Positions 48,163 to 57,893 of a DNA stretch of 64,000 bases are shown one piece after another (the stretch's first letter is position 1; each line of letters begins with the position of its first letter). The stretch is from Oscillospiraceae bacterium (GTDB lineage Bacteria > Bacillota > Clostridia > Oscillospirales > Oscillospiraceae). The position numbers and the translations under genes were made by a program. The notes beneath the pieces were generated by a model, which saw only the letters and a list, made by a program, of their open reading frames with translations, was not told the origin of the DNA and did no database searches. The stretch lies in NCBI GenBank assembly GCA_015067845.1, contig SVLT01000003.1:62001-126000 (forward strand). The letters run 5' to 3'.

Positions 48163-48266
48163 ATAGCCGAGCTGGCTATGGCCAGACGATGCCTACGGCT
48201 AGGTTTTGGGACGACACCGACCCTTTACTTGGCGTGAGGTAAATATTAAAAAAGGTGGAAAACATC
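48163..48266 (+). promoter_or_regulatory. structured rpsO (S15) leader
   Basis: TAGCCG-(CTGGC-TATG-GCCAG)-CGGCTA nested stems downstream of TTTACT-N17-TAGAAT. Confidence 0.6.
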
Positions 48267-48533
48267 ATGATTCTGAAGGAAAAGAAGACCCAGGTAATCC
48301 TGGACAACGCAACCCACGAGGGCGACACTGGTTCTCCCGAAGTTCAGGTCGCGATCCTGACCGCTCGTATCAACGAGCTGACCGATCACCTGCGTGTGCA
48401 TAAGCACGACAACCACTCCCGTCGTGGTCTGCTGATGATGGTTGGTAAGCGCCGCAACCTGCTGGACTATCTGGCAAAGAAGGACATCAACCGTTACCGT
48501 GCGCTGATCGCCAAGCTGGGTATCCGTAAGTAA
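48267..48533 (+). CDS. rpsO: 30S ribosomal protein S15
   Basis: [54 protein letters not shown]. Confidence 0.98.
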   Translation: MILKEKKTQVILDNATHEGDTGSPEVQVAILTARINELTDHLRVHKHDNHSRRGLLMMVGKRRNLLDYLAKKDINRYRALIAKLGIRK

Positions 48534-48588
48534 GATATCGAAGGGGCGATGGCAGCATCGCCCCTTGTTTCTTATTTGCAAAACCCAA

Positions 48589-48747
48589 GCCTTCCCCTTG
48601 AGGGGAAGGTGTCAAAAATCTCTGATTTTTGACGGATGAGGTGGTGTCGCATGGCGACAATTTATAAAAGTGACGGTTGCTCTGTAACCTACACCTCATC
48701 AGTCACCGCCTTGCGGCGGCGACAGCTTCTCCTCAAGGAGAAGCCTT
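48589..48747. repeat. dispersed palindromic repeat family C
   Basis: AGCCTTCCCCTTGAGGGGAAGGTGTCAAAAATCTCTGATTTTTGACGGATGAGGTGGTGTCGC...CTCCTCAAGGAGAAGCCTT. Confidence 0.85.
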
Positions 48748-48773
48748 AACACATCAATCCATCGGGAGCGCAT

Positions 48774-48822
48774 TTAGCAGTTGAAAGGGCTGTCGAATTT
48801 CGACATTCGTTTCAAGTGCTAA
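48774..48822 (+). promoter_or_regulatory. long nested stem-loop in pnp 5' leader
   Basis: TTAGCAGTTGAAA...TTTCAAGTGCTAA (12/13 complementary) enclosing TGTCGAA-T-TTCGACA. Confidence 0.6.
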
Positions 48823-48860
48823 ACCTCCCGTACAAACAAAAAATATAGGAGGAAACACAA

Positions 48861-50987
48861 ATGATTACTCGCAAACAGTATCCCAATCACCGCATTTTCG
48901 AGACCGAGATCGGTGGCCGCACCTTTACCGTAGAAACCGGTAAGGTGGCAGAACTGGCAAACGCAGAATGCATCTGCCGCTACGGCGACACCGTGGTTCT
49001 GACCACCTGCACCTGCAACCCCATCCCCAAGGCCGGCATCGACTACTTCCCTCTGACCATCGAGTTCGAGGAGAGAATGTACGCCGTGGGCCGCATCCCC
49101 GGCTCTTTCAACCGTCGTGAGGGCAAGCCCTCCGAGCGCGGCATCCTGAACAGCCGTATCATCGACCGTCCCATGCGTCCCCTCTTCGACGAGGAGCTGC
49201 GTAACGACACCGTTGTTACCTGCACCGTCATGGCTGTGGACAACGACTGCCCTGTTGAGATCGTTGCTTCCCTGGGCGCTTCCATCGCCATCGCTTCTTC
49301 CGATGTGCCCTGGAACGGACCTGTTGCTACCACCAACGTGGCTTACCTGAACGGCCAGTATATCGTCAACCCTTCCGCCGAGGAGCGTGAGGCTTGCGAG
49401 TGCTTCGTGTGCATCGCTTCCACCTTCGAGAAGGTGGTCATGATCGAGACCGAGGCTAACGAAGCCCCTGAAAACATCGTCTACGAGTGTATCCGTGTTG
49501 CTCACGAGACCAACATGGAGATCGTCAAGTTCATCAACGGCATCGTCGCTGAGATCGGCAAGCCCAAGTTCACCTTCGAGAAGGCTGCTGTCAACCACGA
49601 CCTGCTGGACGACCTGATCGCCTACGGCCTGCCCCAGATCGAGAACGCTCTGGACACCGACGACAAGAACATCCGCGAGGAGCGTCTGACCGCCGCCCGT
49701 ATCGACTTCAAGAACCAGTTCGTGGAGAAGTACGGCGAGGAAGAGTTCGAGATGCACATCGAGGTGTGCCTGTACAAGATGCAGAAGAAGGTCGTTAAGA
49801 AGTGGCTGCTGGAAGGCAAGCGTGTGGACGGCCGTGGCATGGACGATATCCGTCCTCTGGATGCCGAAGTCGGTGTTCTGCCCAGAGTACACGGCTCCGG
49901 CCTGTTCTCCCGTGGTCAGACCCAGGTTCTGTCCATCTGTACTCTGAACACTCTGTCCGCTGCTCAGAAGCTGGACACCATCTACCCCGAGGAAAACAAG
50001 CGCTATATCCACCACTACAACTTCCCCTCTTTCTCCACCGGTGAGGCCCGTGCAGCCCGTTCCACCAGCCGTCGTGAGATCGGTCACGGCGCTCTGGCTG
50101 AAAAGGCGCTGCTGCCTGTGATCCCCTCCGTCGAGGAGTTCCCCTACTCCATCCGTGTGGTTTCTGAGGTTCTTTCTTCCAACGGTTCTACCTCTCAGGG
50201 TTCTATCTGTGGTTCTACCCTGGCTCTGATGGATGCCGGTGTGCCCATCAAGCGGCCCGTTGCCGGTATTTCCTGCGGCCTGATCTCCGACCAGGAGACC
50301 GGCGAATGGAGAACCTTTACCGACATTCAGGGTGTTGAGGACTTCCACGGCGAAATGGACTTCAAGGTTGCCGGTACTACCGAGGGTGTTACCGCCATCC
50401 AGATGGACCTGAAGAACAAGGGCCTGACTATGGAAATCATCGCTGACGCTCTGGAGCGCTGCCGCGTTGCCCGTCTGGAGATCCTGAGCGAAGTCATGTT
50501 GAAGGCCATTCCCGAGCCTCGCGCTGAGGTTTCCGAGTTTGCTCCCAAGATGATCAGCATGCAGATTCCTGTGGACAAGATCCGCGAGGTTATCGGCTCC
50601 GGCGGCAAGACCATCCAGAAGATCTGCGCCGACACCGGTGCAAAGGTCGACATCGAGGACGATGGCTCTGTCTTCATCTCCGCTGTTGACTCCGCCGCTG
50701 CTCTGGCTGCCAAGAAGATGGTGGACGACATCTGCTTCGTTCCCGAGGTTGGCAAGCTGTACTACGGCAAGGTCGTCCGCATCCTGCCCATCGGCGCATT
50801 CGTGGAGATCGCTCCCGGTCACGACGGCATGGTGCACATCTCCAAGCTGGAGAACCGCCGTGTAGAGAAGGTTGAGGATGTCCTGAACCTGGGCGACATG
50901 ACTTGGGTGAAGTTCATGGGCTTCGACGAGAAGGGCCGTGCAAACTTCAGCCGCAAGGATGCTCTGAAAGAAATCGAAAATCAGTAA
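48861..50987 (+). CDS. pnp: polyribonucleotide nucleotidyltransferase
   Basis: Two RNase PH domains, KH (IREVIGSGGKTIQKIC) and S1 domain. Confidence 0.98.
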   Translation: MITRKQYPNHRIFETEIGGRTFTVETGKVAELANAECICRYGDTVVLTTCTCNPIPKAGIDYFPLTIEFEERMYAVGRIPGSFNRREGKPSERGILNSRIIDRPMRPLFDEELRNDTVVTCTVMAVDNDCPVEIVASLGASIAIASSDVPWNGPVATTNVAYLNGQYIVNPSAEEREACECFVCIASTFEKVVMIETEANEAPENIVYECIRVAHETNMEIVKFINGIVAEIGKPKFTFEKAAVNHDLLDDLIAYGLPQIENALDTDDKNIREERLTAARIDFKNQFVEKYGEEEFEMHIEVCLYKMQKKVVKKWLLEGKRVDGRGMDDIRPLDAEVGVLPRVHGSGLFSRGQTQVLSICTLNTLSAAQKLDTIYPEENKRYIHHYNFPSFSTGEARAARSTSRREIGHGALAEKALLPVIPSVEEFPYSIRVVSEVLSSNGSTSQGSICGSTLALMDAGVPIKRPVAGISCGLISDQETGEWRTFTDIQGVEDFHGEMDFKVAGTTEGVTAIQMDLKNKGLTMEIIADALERCRVARLEILSEVMLKAIPEPRAEVSEFAPKMISMQIPVDKIREVIGSGGKTIQKICADTGAKVDIEDDGSVFISAVDSAAALAAKKMVDDICFVPEVGKLYYGKVVRILPIGAFVEIAPGHDGMVHISKLENRRVEKVEDVLNLGDMTWVKFMGFDEKGRANFSRKDALKEIENQ

Positions 50988-50999
50988 TAAGCAATTACA

Positions 51000-51028
51000 C
51001 CGCCGGGTTTCCCGGCGGTGTTTTTTAT
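51000..51028 (+). terminator. rho-independent terminator after pnp
   Basis: CACCGCCGGG-TTT-CCCGGCGGTGTTTTTT. Confidence 0.92.
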
Positions 51029-51048
51029 GCGGAACAGCCGCTTTTAAA

Positions 51049-51234
51049 CCTTCCCCCGGGGGGAAGGTGGATTCAAATTTGCACATACTTGGGCAAATTT
51101 GAAGACGGAAGAGGAATGGCGAAACTGAAAAACTTAGAAAATGCCTGATAAGTGGTGCAAATCGCAACATTTCTGCCCGTATTCCTCTTCAGTCACCGCC
51201 TTACGGCGGTGACAGCTTCCCCCCGGGGGAAGCT
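51049..51234. repeat. dispersed palindromic repeat family B
   Basis: CCTTCCCCCGGGGGGAAGGTGG...GGAAGAGGAATGGCG...CCCGTATTCCTCTTC...AGCTTCCCCCCGGGGGAAGCTT. Confidence 0.75.
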
Positions 51235-51294
51235 TTGAGAGTCGTCGAAACCGCAAAATGTCGAAAAAACAGGAGTTTTTCTGCAAAAAAGGGG

Positions 51295-51323
51295 TTGCAT
51301 TTCCCGGAAAAGGGTGTTATAAT
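51295..51323 (+). promoter_or_regulatory. promoter of rimP-nusA-infB operon
   Basis: TTGCAT-N17-TATAAT. Confidence 0.7.
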
Positions 51324-51350
51324 CCCATTGTAAGATGTTGGACTGTTAGG

Positions 51351-51372
51351 AGAGAGGGGCGCGCCCCTCTCT
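51351..51372 (+). promoter_or_regulatory. GC-rich leader hairpin upstream of rimP
   Basis: AGAGAGGGG-CGCG-CCCCTCTCT followed by a short pyrimidine run. Confidence 0.65.
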
Positions 51373-51398
51373 CTTTCTTAATGACAAAGGAGGTAACG

Positions 51399-51851
51399 AT
51401 GAAAGTAACAGAACTGGTAGCCGGCTTTGCTCAGCCCATCGTGGAAGCTCACGGATGCTCCCTGTGGGATGTGGAATATGTCCGGGAAGGCTCGGAGCGT
51501 TTCCTGCGGCTGTACATTGAAAAAGAGGGCGGCGTGGACATCACCGACTGCGAAGCCATTTCCCGTGCGGTCGATCCCATTTTGGATGAGAAAGACCCCA
51601 TTGCGGAATCCTATCATTTTGAAGTATGCTCCGCCGGCTTGGAGCGCAAGCTCACCCGTCCCGGCGATTTTGAGCGATTTATGGGAAGCGCGATCATGGT
51701 CAAGCTCTACCGCCCCTGGAACGGTCTGAAAGAGATCCCCGGCATTCTGCGGGCCTATGAAGACGGCAAGGTGACCGTGGAAGCCGGAAAAGAAACCATT
51801 ACCTTTGAAAAATCCGAGGTCGCTATGGTGCGGCTTCGTGTAGAATTTTAA
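51399..51851 (+). CDS. rimP: ribosome maturation factor RimP
   Basis: SLWDVEYVREGSERFLRLYIEKEGGVDITDCEAISRAVDPILDE. Confidence 0.95.
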   Translation: MKVTELVAGFAQPIVEAHGCSLWDVEYVREGSERFLRLYIEKEGGVDITDCEAISRAVDPILDEKDPIAESYHFEVCSAGLERKLTRPGDFERFMGSAIMVKLYRPWNGLKEIPGILRAYEDGKVTVEAGKETITFEKSEVAMVRLRVEF

Positions 51852-51892
51852 GAAATACACAAACACTTATATATAGGAGGAATTTAACGACA

Positions 51893-53002
51893 ATGGCACA
51901 GAGAAGAAGCAAAAAGACAGAAGCTCCCAAGATCGACATCGGTGTCGAGATTTTCGAAAGCCTGCGGGAATTGGAGAAAATCAAAGGTATCAGTGTGGAT
52001 TACATGGTGGAGCGCTTGAAGCAGGCCATGGCCAACGCCTACCGCAAGGACCGTGAGGACCATCGTGACATCCCCGCCGAGAATGTGGTGGTGGATCTGA
52101 GCGAAGAGGGTCTTTATATGTACCAGGTCAAGACCGTGGTGGAAGAGGTGGAGGATTCCGCAGTGGAGATCCACATCGATGCCGCCAAGAACATCAACCC
52201 CGATGTGAAGCTGGGTGACAATGTGTCCATTCCCGTGGACATTCAGAAGTTTGGCCGTATCGCCGCCCAGACTGCAAAGCAGGTGGTGATCCAGGGTATC
52301 CGGGAAGCTGAGCGTGGCATGGTCTACGAGAGCTACTCCTCCAAGACTCAGGAACTGCTCAACGGCACGGTGCTCCGGGTCGATCCCGAAAGCGGCGACA
52401 TTCTGGTGACCGTGGGCCAGGGCAACGAACAGCACAACGCCATTCTGCGCGCTTCCGAGCAGATCCCCGGCGAGAGCTACCGCCCCGGCGATCATGTTCG
52501 TGTTTACGTATTGGAGGCCCGTCAGGGCAGCCGTTCCACCAATGTTTATGTCTCCCGGACTCACCCCAATGTGGTGCGCCGTCTGTTTGAACTGGAGACT
52601 CCCGAAATTGCGGACGGTCAGGTGGAGATCCGCAACATCGCCCGGGAAGCCGGTTCCCGTTCCAAGATGGCGGTTCGTGCCGCTATGGAGGGCATCGATC
52701 CTGTGGGCGCCTGCGTCGGCCCCCGTGGCGGTCGTGTGGCAGCTGTTGTGGAAGAGCTCCACGGCGAGAAGATCGACATCGTGGTGTGGTCCGAGGATCC
52801 CTGCCAGTATGTCAGCGCTGCTCTCAGCCCTGCGGACGTGATCTCCGTGGAGATCATCCCCGGTCAGAAGAACGCCTGCCGTGTGGTGGTGCCGGATGAT
52901 CAGCTGAGCCTTGCCATCGGCAAGGAGGGCCAGAACGCCCGTCTGGCTGCCCGCCTCACCGGCTTTAAGATCGATATCAAGCCTGCATCTCAGGCAGAGT
53001 AA
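51893..53002 (+). CDS. nusA: transcription termination/antitermination protein NusA
   Basis: S1 plus KH domains; GACVGPRGGRVAAVVEELHGEKIDIVVWSEDP; LAIGKEGQNARLAARLTGFKIDIK. Confidence 0.97.
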   Translation: MAQRRSKKTEAPKIDIGVEIFESLRELEKIKGISVDYMVERLKQAMANAYRKDREDHRDIPAENVVVDLSEEGLYMYQVKTVVEEVEDSAVEIHIDAAKNINPDVKLGDNVSIPVDIQKFGRIAAQTAKQVVIQGIREAERGMVYESYSSKTQELLNGTVLRVDPESGDILVTVGQGNEQHNAILRASEQIPGESYRPGDHVRVYVLEARQGSRSTNVYVSRTHPNVVRRLFELETPEIADGQVEIRNIAREAGSRSKMAVRAAMEGIDPVGACVGPRGGRVAAVVEELHGEKIDIVVWSEDPCQYVSAALSPADVISVEIIPGQKNACRVVVPDDQLSLAIGKEGQNARLAARLTGFKIDIKPASQAE

Positions 53003-53025
53003 TCAAATATGTTAATTTCTCGCAT

Positions 53026-53142
53026 GTCATTGCGAGGAGCGCAGCGACGTGGCAATCTCCTGGTAGAGCTCACCGATCTGCTGTGCAGTAACAAACATCG
53101 TACCGGGAGATCGCCACGGGCCTATCGGCCCTCGCGATGACA
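53026..53142. repeat. dispersed palindromic repeat family A (within nusA-rnpM junction)
   Basis: GTCATTGCGAGGAGC...GACGTGGCAATCTCCTGGTA...AACATCGTACCGGGAGATCGCCACGGG...CTCGCGATGACA. Confidence 0.85.
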
Positions 53143-53164
53143 CCGTGTTTTGGAGGTGCGATTC

Positions 53165-53437
53165 GTGCAAAAGAAGATCCCTCAGCGGCAGTGTATGGGC
53201 TGCCGGGAAAGAAAAGAAAAAAGAGCAATGATCCGCGTGGTGCGTTGTACGGACGGGGAAGTCCGCCTGGATTTTTCCGGTAAGCTCAACGGCCGGGGCG
53301 CGTATGTCTGCCCGAACCCGGAATGTCTCGCCAAGGCAAGAAAGAGCCGTTCCCTGGAACGGTGTCTGGAAACTCCCATTCCGGAAGAGGTCTACGACCG
53401 ACTCGCCAAGGAAATGGAGGGAACGCCTCTTGGATAA
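53165..53437 (+). CDS. rnpM: YlxR/RnpM family protein
   Basis: QRQCMGCRERKEKRAMIRVVR; GRGAYVCPNPECLAKA. Confidence 0.92.
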   Translation: MQKKIPQRQCMGCRERKEKRAMIRVVRCTDGEVRLDFSGKLNGRGAYVCPNPECLAKARKSRSLERCLETPIPEEVYDRLAKEMEGTPLG

Positions 53438-53846
53438 GGCTCTCAACTATCTGGCATTGGCCAGAAAAGCAGGGTTTGCGGAGCTGGGCGAAGAGCCGGT
53501 TGGCACCGCAGCCCGGGATGGTCACGCAAGACTGGTGATCGTGGCATCGGACGCATCCGACCATACCTGGCGCAGAGCCAAAAGCTTTGTGGCCGGTACC
53601 CATCAGCAGGTTTTGCGCCTGCCCTACACCAAGGATGAGATGGGATTTGTCATTGGCCGCACCAGCCTGGCCATTGCGGCGATCACGGATGCCGGCCTGG
53701 CGGTTTCCATGGTGAAGGCCTTGAATGACCCTAAAAACCAAGCGGTTTTGGCGGCTCTGGAAGAAATGGCACAGAAAGCCAAGCAGCGCCAGAAGGAAGC
53801 CAAGTCCCATGCGCGGAACAAGCGTTTCGGTAAGCGGAAAAATTAA
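53430..53846 (+). CDS. L7Ae-family ribosomal protein (YlxQ-like), TTG start
   Basis: ALNYLALARKAGFAELGEEPV; ARLVIVASDASDHT; overlaps rnpM by 8 nt. Confidence 0.85.
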   Translation: MDKALNYLALARKAGFAELGEEPVGTAARDGHARLVIVASDASDHTWRRAKSFVAGTHQQVLRLPYTKDEMGFVIGRTSLAIAAITDAGLAVSMVKALNDPKNQAVLAALEEMAQKAKQRQKEAKSHARNKRFGKRKN

Positions 53847-53857
53847 AAATAACCCCC

Positions 53858-53967
53858 GTCATTCCGAGGCCCAACGGGCCGTGGGAATCTCCCGGTACAA
53901 TGTAGCAAATCGGTAGATTCTACCGGGAGATTGCCACGTCACCCCTTCGGGGTTCCTCGCAATGACA
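53858..53967. repeat. dispersed palindromic repeat family A (within ylxQ-infB junction)
   Basis: GTCATTCCGAGGCCCAACGGGCCGTGGGAATCTCCCGGTA...ACCGGGAGATTGCCACGTCACCCC...CCTCGCAATGACA. Confidence 0.85.
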
Positions 53968-54010
53968 TTGATTTGAGTACGAACTATGATTACGGAGGTG
54001 CAGTTTTTAT

Positions 54011-56329
54011 ATGATTAAGTATCGATTGAAAGAGGTTGCCACAGACTTTGGTATGGCAACCAAGGAAATAACAGAAATTGTTGCGAAATATGGGGAAAAG
54101 CCCAAGTCCACCAGTCAGGTGATGACGGACGAGGAGCTGAACATCATTTTCGACTACCTGACCCAGAACAACCAGATCTCCTCTCTGGAAGTGGTTTTCG
54201 CGGTGCAGCCCAAGCCGGTCGAACCCAAGGAAGAGCCCAAGGAGGCTCCCAAGGCCGAAGCTTCCAAGGCGGAAAAGAAGCCTGCCGCGGCCAAGGCTGA
54301 TGCCCCCAAGGCAGAGCAAAAGCCTGCCAAGCCCGCAGAGCCGGAGCGCAAGCGTGAGCGCCGGGTGGTGGATACCTCTGCGGTGCAGGTGAACACCAAC
54401 CGCTTTGCCGATGTGGACAATTTGGTATCCGAGCGTGAGCAGAATTACCAGGGCGGCAAGCAGAAGTTCGGCAAAAAGGGTCAGCAGAACAAGAAGGACA
54501 ACAAGTTCAAGGGCAACAAGTCCCGCAACGAGGAGCAGGAGAAGCTCCGCCGCTTGCAGATGGAAGTGGCCCGCAAGGCTCCCGTTACCGTCAAGATCCC
54601 TGATGAGATCACCGTGGGCGAGCTGGCCAGCCGGATGAAGAAGACTGCCGGCGAGGTCATCAAGCTGCTGATGCAGAACGGCATCATGGCCGGCATCAAC
54701 CAGACCATCGATTTTGATACCGCCGAGTTTGTGGCTACGGAATTGGGCTGCAAGGTGGAAAAGGAGATCACCGTTACCATCGAGGAACGGCTGATTGAAG
54801 ACCACGAGGACACCGCAGATGAGCTGGTCACCCGCGCTCCCGTTGTGGTGGTCATGGGTCACGTTGACCACGGTAAGACTTCTACTCTGGATGCCATCCG
54901 GAAGACCTCTGTTACTGCCGGAGAGGCCGGCGGTATTACCCAGCACATTGGTGCGTATACTGTCGATGTGAACGGAAATATGGTGACCTTCCTGGATACC
55001 CCCGGTCACGCTGCCTTTACTTCCATGCGTGCCCGTGGCGCAAAGAGTACCGATATCGCCATTCTGGTGGTTGCTGCCGACGACGGCATCATGCCCCAGA
55101 CCATCGAATCCATCAACCATGCCAAGGCGGCGGAGGTGCCCATTATCGTTGCCATCAACAAGATGGACAAACCCACCGCAAATCCCGATAAGATCAAAGA
55201 GCAACTGACCAAGTACGACCTGATCCCCGAAGAATGGGGCGGCGATACGGTGATCGTGCCCATCTCCGCAAAGACCGGTCAGGGTCTGGACGACCTGCTG
55301 GAAATGGTCATTCTGACTGCCGAGGTGCAGGAGCTGAAGGCCAATCCCAACCGCCGCGCTAAGGGTACGGTCATCGAAGCCCGTCTGGACAAGAACCGCG
55401 GTCCCGTGGCTACCCTGCTGGTGCAGAACGGCACCCTGAATCAGGGTGACATCGTCATTGCCGGTACTTCCGTTGGCCGTGTCCGCGTGATGACCAACGA
55501 CAAAGGCCGCACCGTCAAGACTGCCGGACCTTCCGTGCCCGTGGAGATCACCGGCCTTGCGGAAGTTCCTGCTCCCGGTGATGAGTTCAACGCCGTTGCT
55601 GACGAGCGTATGGCAAGAGAATTGGTGGAGCAGCGTAAGCAGGCCGCCAAGGATGCCGCCGCCAACGCCATGACCAAGGTGACCCTGGACAATCTGTTTG
55701 CCCGTATGCAGGAAGGCCAGATGAAGGAACTGCCCCTGATCGTCAAGGCTGATGTGCAGGGCTCTGCCGAGGCTTTGAAGGCTTCCCTGGAGAAGATCTC
55801 CAATGAGGAAGTCCGGGTCAAGGTCATCCACACCGGCGTGGGCGCTATCAACGAAAGCGATATTCTGCTGGCTACCACCGCAGGCGCGATCATCGTGGGC
55901 TTCAATGTCCGTCTGGATGCCGGCGCACAGGCCAGCGCCCAGCGCAGCGAAGTGGATATGCGGTTCTACCGTGTTATCTATGATGCCATCGACGAGATCG
56001 AGGCAGCTATGAAGGGCATGCTGGCTCCCAAGTACGAGGAAGTGGTCATCGGCCATGCCGAAGTGCGCATGACCTACAAGGTCTCCGCCATCGGCACCGT
56101 CTGCGGCTGTATGGTCAAGGACGGCAAGATCACCCGGGATGCCCAGGTGCGCGTATTGCGTGATAACATCGTTATCCATGAGGGTAATGTTGGTTCCTTG
56201 CAGCGGTTCAAGGACGCTGTAAAGGAAGTAACCGCCGGTTATGAGTGCGGTATGAGCATTGAAAAGTTCAACGATCTGAAGGAAGGCGACGTATTTGAAT
56301 GCTTCGCCATGCAGGAGATCAAGCAGTAA
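54011..56329 (+). CDS. infB: translation initiation factor IF-2
   Basis: [40 protein letters not shown]. Confidence 0.98.
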   Translation: MIKYRLKEVATDFGMATKEITEIVAKYGEKPKSTSQVMTDEELNIIFDYLTQNNQISSLEVVFAVQPKPVEPKEEPKEAPKAEASKAEKKPAAAKADAPKAEQKPAKPAEPERKRERRVVDTSAVQVNTNRFADVDNLVSEREQNYQGGKQKFGKKGQQNKKDNKFKGNKSRNEEQEKLRRLQMEVARKAPVTVKIPDEITVGELASRMKKTAGEVIKLLMQNGIMAGINQTIDFDTAEFVATELGCKVEKEITVTIEERLIEDHEDTADELVTRAPVVVVMGHVDHGKTSTLDAIRKTSVTAGEAGGITQHIGAYTVDVNGNMVTFLDTPGHAAFTSMRARGAKSTDIAILVVAADDGIMPQTIESINHAKAAEVPIIVAINKMDKPTANPDKIKEQLTKYDLIPEEWGGDTVIVPISAKTGQGLDDLLEMVILTAEVQELKANPNRRAKGTVIEARLDKNRGPVATLLVQNGTLNQGDIVIAGTSVGRVRVMTNDKGRTVKTAGPSVPVEITGLAEVPAPGDEFNAVADERMARELVEQRKQAAKDAAANAMTKVTLDNLFARMQEGQMKELPLIVKADVQGSAEALKASLEKISNEEVRVKVIHTGVGAINESDILLATTAGAIIVGFNVRLDAGAQASAQRSEVDMRFYRVIYDAIDEIEAAMKGMLAPKYEEVVIGHAEVRMTYKVSAIGTVCGCMVKDGKITRDAQVRVLRDNIVIHEGNVGSLQRFKDAVKEVTAGYECGMSIEKFNDLKEGDVFECFAMQEIKQ

Positions 56330-56390
56330 TGTTTTATTCCGCCGCGTCGCCTGTGCGGCGTGGCGGAATTGCCACAAAGGAGGATGAATT

Positions 56391-56750
56391 ATGGCATCCA
56401 ATCGAATCAACAGAATCAACGAGGAGATCCAGAAGGCCCTTGCCGAACTTTTACGGAATGTAAAAGATCCCCGGGTCAGCGGCACCATGATCTCCATCAC
56501 CCGGGTGGAGACCACCCCGGATCTGCGTTTTGCAAAAATTTATGTGAGCTTTTTGGAAGAGAACAAGGCCAAAGATGCTTTGAAAGGTCTGGATTCCGCC
56601 GCGGGGTATCTGCGCCGGGAGCTGGGCGCAGCGTTGCAACTGCGGCATACCCCCAGCCTGCAATGGGCCTTTGACGATTCCATTACCTACGGCGCCAAAA
56701 TGTTGAAGCTCATCAACTCTCTGGACACCGGTGAGAACAAAGAGGACTGA
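56391..56750 (+). CDS. rbfA: 30S ribosome-binding factor A
   Basis: RINRINEEIQKALAELLRNVKDPRVSGTMISITRVETTPDLRFAKIYVSF. Confidence 0.95.
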   Translation: MASNRINRINEEIQKALAELLRNVKDPRVSGTMISITRVETTPDLRFAKIYVSFLEENKAKDALKGLDSAAGYLRRELGAALQLRHTPSLQWAFDDSITYGAKMLKLINSLDTGENKED

Positions 56751-56800
56751 TTTTTCATAACTGCCCGTTTTTGGGGCAAATCTATCATGAGGTGATTTCT

Positions 56801-57880
56801 ATGCAAATCAAGCAACTGGCTTCCCATTTCCAACTGGACGGAACGCCCATTTCCTGGCGTGAGTTCGGCCACGGCCACATCAACAGCACCATCAGGGTCA
56901 CCACCGATACCGGTGCAGAATATATTTTGCAGAAAATCAACAAATATGTTTTCCGTGACCCCATTCGTCTGATGTCCAATGTGGTTGCGGTTACGGACTA
57001 CATCCGCACCCGGGTGGAAGATCCCCGGATGGCGCTGCATGTGATCATGACCAAAAAAGGTCGCTCCTATTACCGGGATTCCGAGGGTGAATTCTGGCGT
57101 GTCTACGACTTTTTGCAGGGCTTCTGCCTGGATGCCCCGGAAAGCGACGAGGATTTTTACCAGAGCGGCGTGGCTTTTGGCCGTTTTCAGGATATGCTTG
57201 CGGATTTCCCGGCGGAGACTCTGTACGAGACCATTCCGGAATTCCACAACACCATTGACCGCTACCGTCAGTTAAAGGAATCCGTGGAAACCGATCCCGT
57301 GGGTCGTCTGGACTCCGTGCGGGATGAAGTGAATTTCGTGTTGGCCCACGAAGAATTGGGCGGCACTTTGCAGAAAATGCGCATTTCCGGCGAGCTTCCC
57401 CTGCGTGTGACCCATAACGACACCAAGCTGAACAATGTTATGCTGGACCGGAAGACCCGGAAAGCCACCTGCGTGCTGGATCTGGATACGGTTATGCCCG
57501 GCCTGAGCGCCCACGATTTTGGTGACTCCATCCGCTTTGGCGCAGCTACCGCTGCGGAAGATGAGCAGGATCTGAGCAAAATGTCCCTGGATCTGCACAT
57601 GTTCGAGGTGTACACCAAGGGCTTCCTGGAAGCTGCCACCGCCCTGACCGACAAGGAAGTGGAAATGCTCCCCATGGGCGCATTGATCATGACACTGGAA
57701 GTGGGTCTGCGCTTCCTGAAAGACTATATCGACGGCGACCTGTACTTCAAAACCGCCTATCCGGAGCATAATCTGGTTCGCGCCCGGACACAGCTGAAGC
57801 TGGTGGCGGATATGGAAGCAAAAATGGACGATATGAAGCGCATCGTGGAAAAAGTCAGAAAATCCGTGCGCGGCAAATAA
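56801..57880 (+). CDS. aminoglycoside phosphotransferase-fold kinase, N-acetylhexosamine kinase-like
   Basis: FGHGHINSTIRV; RVTHNDTKLNNVMLD; CVLDLDTVMPGLSAHDFGDSIRFGA. Confidence 0.82.
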   Translation: MQIKQLASHFQLDGTPISWREFGHGHINSTIRVTTDTGAEYILQKINKYVFRDPIRLMSNVVAVTDYIRTRVEDPRMALHVIMTKKGRSYYRDSEGEFWRVYDFLQGFCLDAPESDEDFYQSGVAFGRFQDMLADFPAETLYETIPEFHNTIDRYRQLKESVETDPVGRLDSVRDEVNFVLAHEELGGTLQKMRISGELPLRVTHNDTKLNNVMLDRKTRKATCVLDLDTVMPGLSAHDFGDSIRFGAATAAEDEQDLSKMSLDLHMFEVYTKGFLEAATALTDKEVEMLPMGALIMTLEVGLRFLKDYIDGDLYFKTAYPEHNLVRARTQLKLVADMEAKMDDMKRIVEKVRKSVRGK

Positions 57881-57893
57881 CGGAGGGACAAAA

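Noticed and set aside
48819-51170. Antisense ORF opposite pnp (783 aa)
   Set aside because: Shadow ORF arising from strong codon bias of pnp
53990-56515. Antisense ORF opposite infB (841 aa)
   Set aside because: Shadow ORF; no plausible start or domain
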